Source: Bacteroidota bacterium (GTDB lineage Bacteria; Bacteroidota; Bacteroidia; Chitinophagales; UBA2359). Taken from it: a stretch of DNA of 15,711 nucleotides. The notes under the pieces are model-generated. The model was not told the DNA's origin and made no database searches. It saw only the letters and a program-made list of their open reading frames with translations. A program made the translations under genes and the position numbers. The stretch spans positions 2,405 to 18,115 of the forward strand of contig JAHDGP010000041.1 of NCBI GenBank assembly GCA_020627525.1, in the 5' to 3' direction. Shown piece by piece: positions 14,574-15,711 of this stretch (its first letter is position 1; each line of letters starts with the position of its first letter).

Positions 14574-15085
14574 CCACTCGTTTAATGAAATTGTTCACAA
14601 TGCTTTTTATATTAGCGGGAACAATTACTCAATCTTGCGGCATTTACAGTTTTAGTGGTGCCTCAATTGAGCCTGGGACTAAGACGGTAAATATTGAATA
14701 TTTTCCTAATAATGCCCAAATTGTTGCGCCAATATTGAGCCAAATATTTACTGAAAAATTGCAGGATAAGTTTGTAAACGAAACAGGTCTGGAATTGCTA
14801 CAACAAGAAGAAGCACATTTAAATTTTTCTGGTAGTATTAGTTCATATAATGTTACACCTGTGGCTTCAGGTGGAGATGATATTGCTGGTTTGAATCGTT
14901 TGACGATAGCTGTGCAAGTAAAATATAAAAATACCTTGAAAGAGGAGGAATGGTCGCAATCCTTTTCTCGTTTTCAAGATTTTGATAAAAATACAAACCT
15001 TAAGGATATAGAGGATGACTTGATTGACGATATCTCCCAACAATTGGTGGATGATATTTTCAATAAAGCCCTTGTAAATTGGTAA
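14570..15085 (+). CDS. lptE: LPS-assembly lipoprotein LptE
   Basis: LptE is the outer-membrane lipoprotein that plugs the LptD barrel and helps place lipopolysaccharide in the outer leaflet. The 171-residue product has a signal peptide ending at C23 (TQSC). The mature part follows the Bacteroidetes LptE pattern: CGIYSFSGASIEPGTKTVNI, then YFPNNAQIVAPILSQIFTE, LNRLTIAVQVKYKN, SQSFSRFQDFD, and the acidic ending IEDDLIDDISQQLVDDIFNKALVNW. The start ATG overlaps the regulator's stop as ATGA. A second ATG at 14585 (residue 6) would give a more usual signal peptide beginning MKLF and cannot be excluded. The following gene starts six bases after the stop, so the operon continues. Confidence 0.9.
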   Translation: MTTRLMKLFTMLFILAGTITQSCGIYSFSGASIEPGTKTVNIEYFPNNAQIVAPILSQIFTEKLQDKFVNETGLELLQQEEAHLNFSGSISSYNVTPVASGGDDIAGLNRLTIAVQVKYKNTLKEEEWSQSFSRFQDFDKNTNLKDIEDDLIDDISQQLVDDIFNKALVNW

Positions 15086-15091
15086 AAGGTT

Positions 15092-15711
15092 ATGGACAAA
15101 CAAACTTTAGTTAATCTTCTAAAAGATGAAAATCTTCTGGATCAATATACCTTTGACCAGTTGAATTCATTATCTATGCAATTTCCGCATTTTAAAATGC
15201 TGAAAATGTTGCTGGCTAAAAAGGCCCAAAAGGATAATAAAACGGCTTCCGAAACAATCCTGCACGATGTTGCAAGTAGTGTTAATGATAGACATCTATT
15301 ATACAAAAAATTACTTGAAAACAACCCCGAAGCATATTATCATCAAGTTACCACAGATTATTGGGAGACAACTGGAGATATGACGGATGTGGAGGTGAAA
15401 ACAGCAGTCATTGACAGATCCGCTATACTAAATGTTCAAAAAGAAAATGTGAAGCCTGCTTTTTCTAAAAGGGCGGAATTTCGAGATATTCCTCTAGAAA
15501 AGGATGTTGTAGAAGAAATTGATTCAGAATCAATTGATGAAAATGCAAACTTTGAAGAATCCAATTTCGTAAACAATAATATTAACACAAGCTCTGATCA
15601 AAGTTATTTTATACATCAAGAAACGAGTAATATCGATTCAACTGATTTAGAGCAAGCAGAGAAACAACGTGAGGAGTTAGAGGCAGTTCAGGAGTTAGAG
15701 GATGTTAGAAC
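15092..15711 (+). CDS. conserved Bacteroidetes protein of unknown function, 3' end missing
   Basis: The frame runs from ATG 15092 to the window edge without a stop (206 full codons). Residues 1-75 resemble the start of a family that follows lptE in many Bacteroidetes and has no assigned function: QLNSLSMQFPHFKMLKMLLA, then a short helix and VNDRHLLYKKL, corresponding to the (Y/F)P(Y/H)F....LLL and DR..L(Y/F).L pattern I know from that family. From about residue 105 the chain is hydrophilic, very acidic and low in complexity (many E, D, S, N), probably disordered, and ends in the window with a coiled-coil-like EQAEKQREELEAVQELED. No signal peptide is present. The start lies 6 bases after the lptE stop, so it belongs to the miaB operon. 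In related genomes secG and the groES-groEL genes often come next; that is memory, not visible here. Confidence 0.75.
   Translation, partial: MDKQTLVNLLKDENLLDQYTFDQLNSLSMQFPHFKMLKMLLAKKAQKDNKTASETILHDVASSVNDRHLLYKKLLENNPEAYYHQVTTDYWETTGDMTDVEVKTAVIDRSAILNVQKENVKPAFSKRAEFRDIPLEKDVVEEIDSESIDENANFEESNFVNNNINTSSDQSYFIHQETSNIDSTDLEQAEKQREELEAVQELEDVR

Overview
The window looks like a piece of a Bacteroidota (Bacteroidetes) chromosome. The reasons are the low G+C content, promoter-like TAnnTTTG boxes of the Bacteroidetes housekeeping type, the order miaB / sigma-54-type regulator / lptE / helical protein of unknown function, and several protein families that I know mainly from this phylum (the LIKSL..SEKRYFK protein, the double-membrane VWA-like protein, a 3-coathanger-stack C-terminus). 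The genus cannot be fixed from the sequence. All twelve genes I can support lie on the + strand. I see no tRNA, rRNA, CRISPR array, transposase, phage gene or recognisable defence system.

Layout. Positions 1-379 are intergenic. 380-2460 is a two-gene unit: a helical-repeat protein of unknown function with a TTG start, then a DUF4442 hot-dog-fold protein 8 bases later. 2461-2722 holds a dispersed palindromic repeat and a good promoter for fabG (2723-3469). fabG is followed by a large inner-membrane VWA-like protein (3544-5652). A protein I do not recognise (5808-7289) and a tandem GNAT acetyltransferase (7370-8353) follow. 8354-8833 is a 480-base non-coding stretch unusually dense in inverted repeats. 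It leads into an exported beta-propeller / carbohydrate-binding / coathanger protein (8834-10405). After another copy of the dispersed repeat comes a small lipoprotein built of 11-residue repeats (10788-11300), with a strong terminator. A second repeat-rich intergenic region (11385-11823) separates it from the last block.

The last block, 11824 to the window end, is a compact operon: miaB (tRNA modification), a sigma-54-type AAA+ regulator without a sensor domain, lptE (LPS transport to the outer membrane, ATGA overlap with the regulator) and the first 206 codons of a conserved Bacteroidetes protein that runs off the window.

Nothing here is a clear new multi-gene system. The items most worth a second look are the structured non-coding elements (nested inverted repeats at 8455-8684 with a three-way-junction core, the inverted repeat at 8708-8799 just before a secreted-protein gene, and the composite inverted element at 11384-11517 with a fragment at 7301-7336), the 28-base dispersed repeat, and the LEA-like 11-mer lipoprotein. 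All coordinates and identities were counted by hand.
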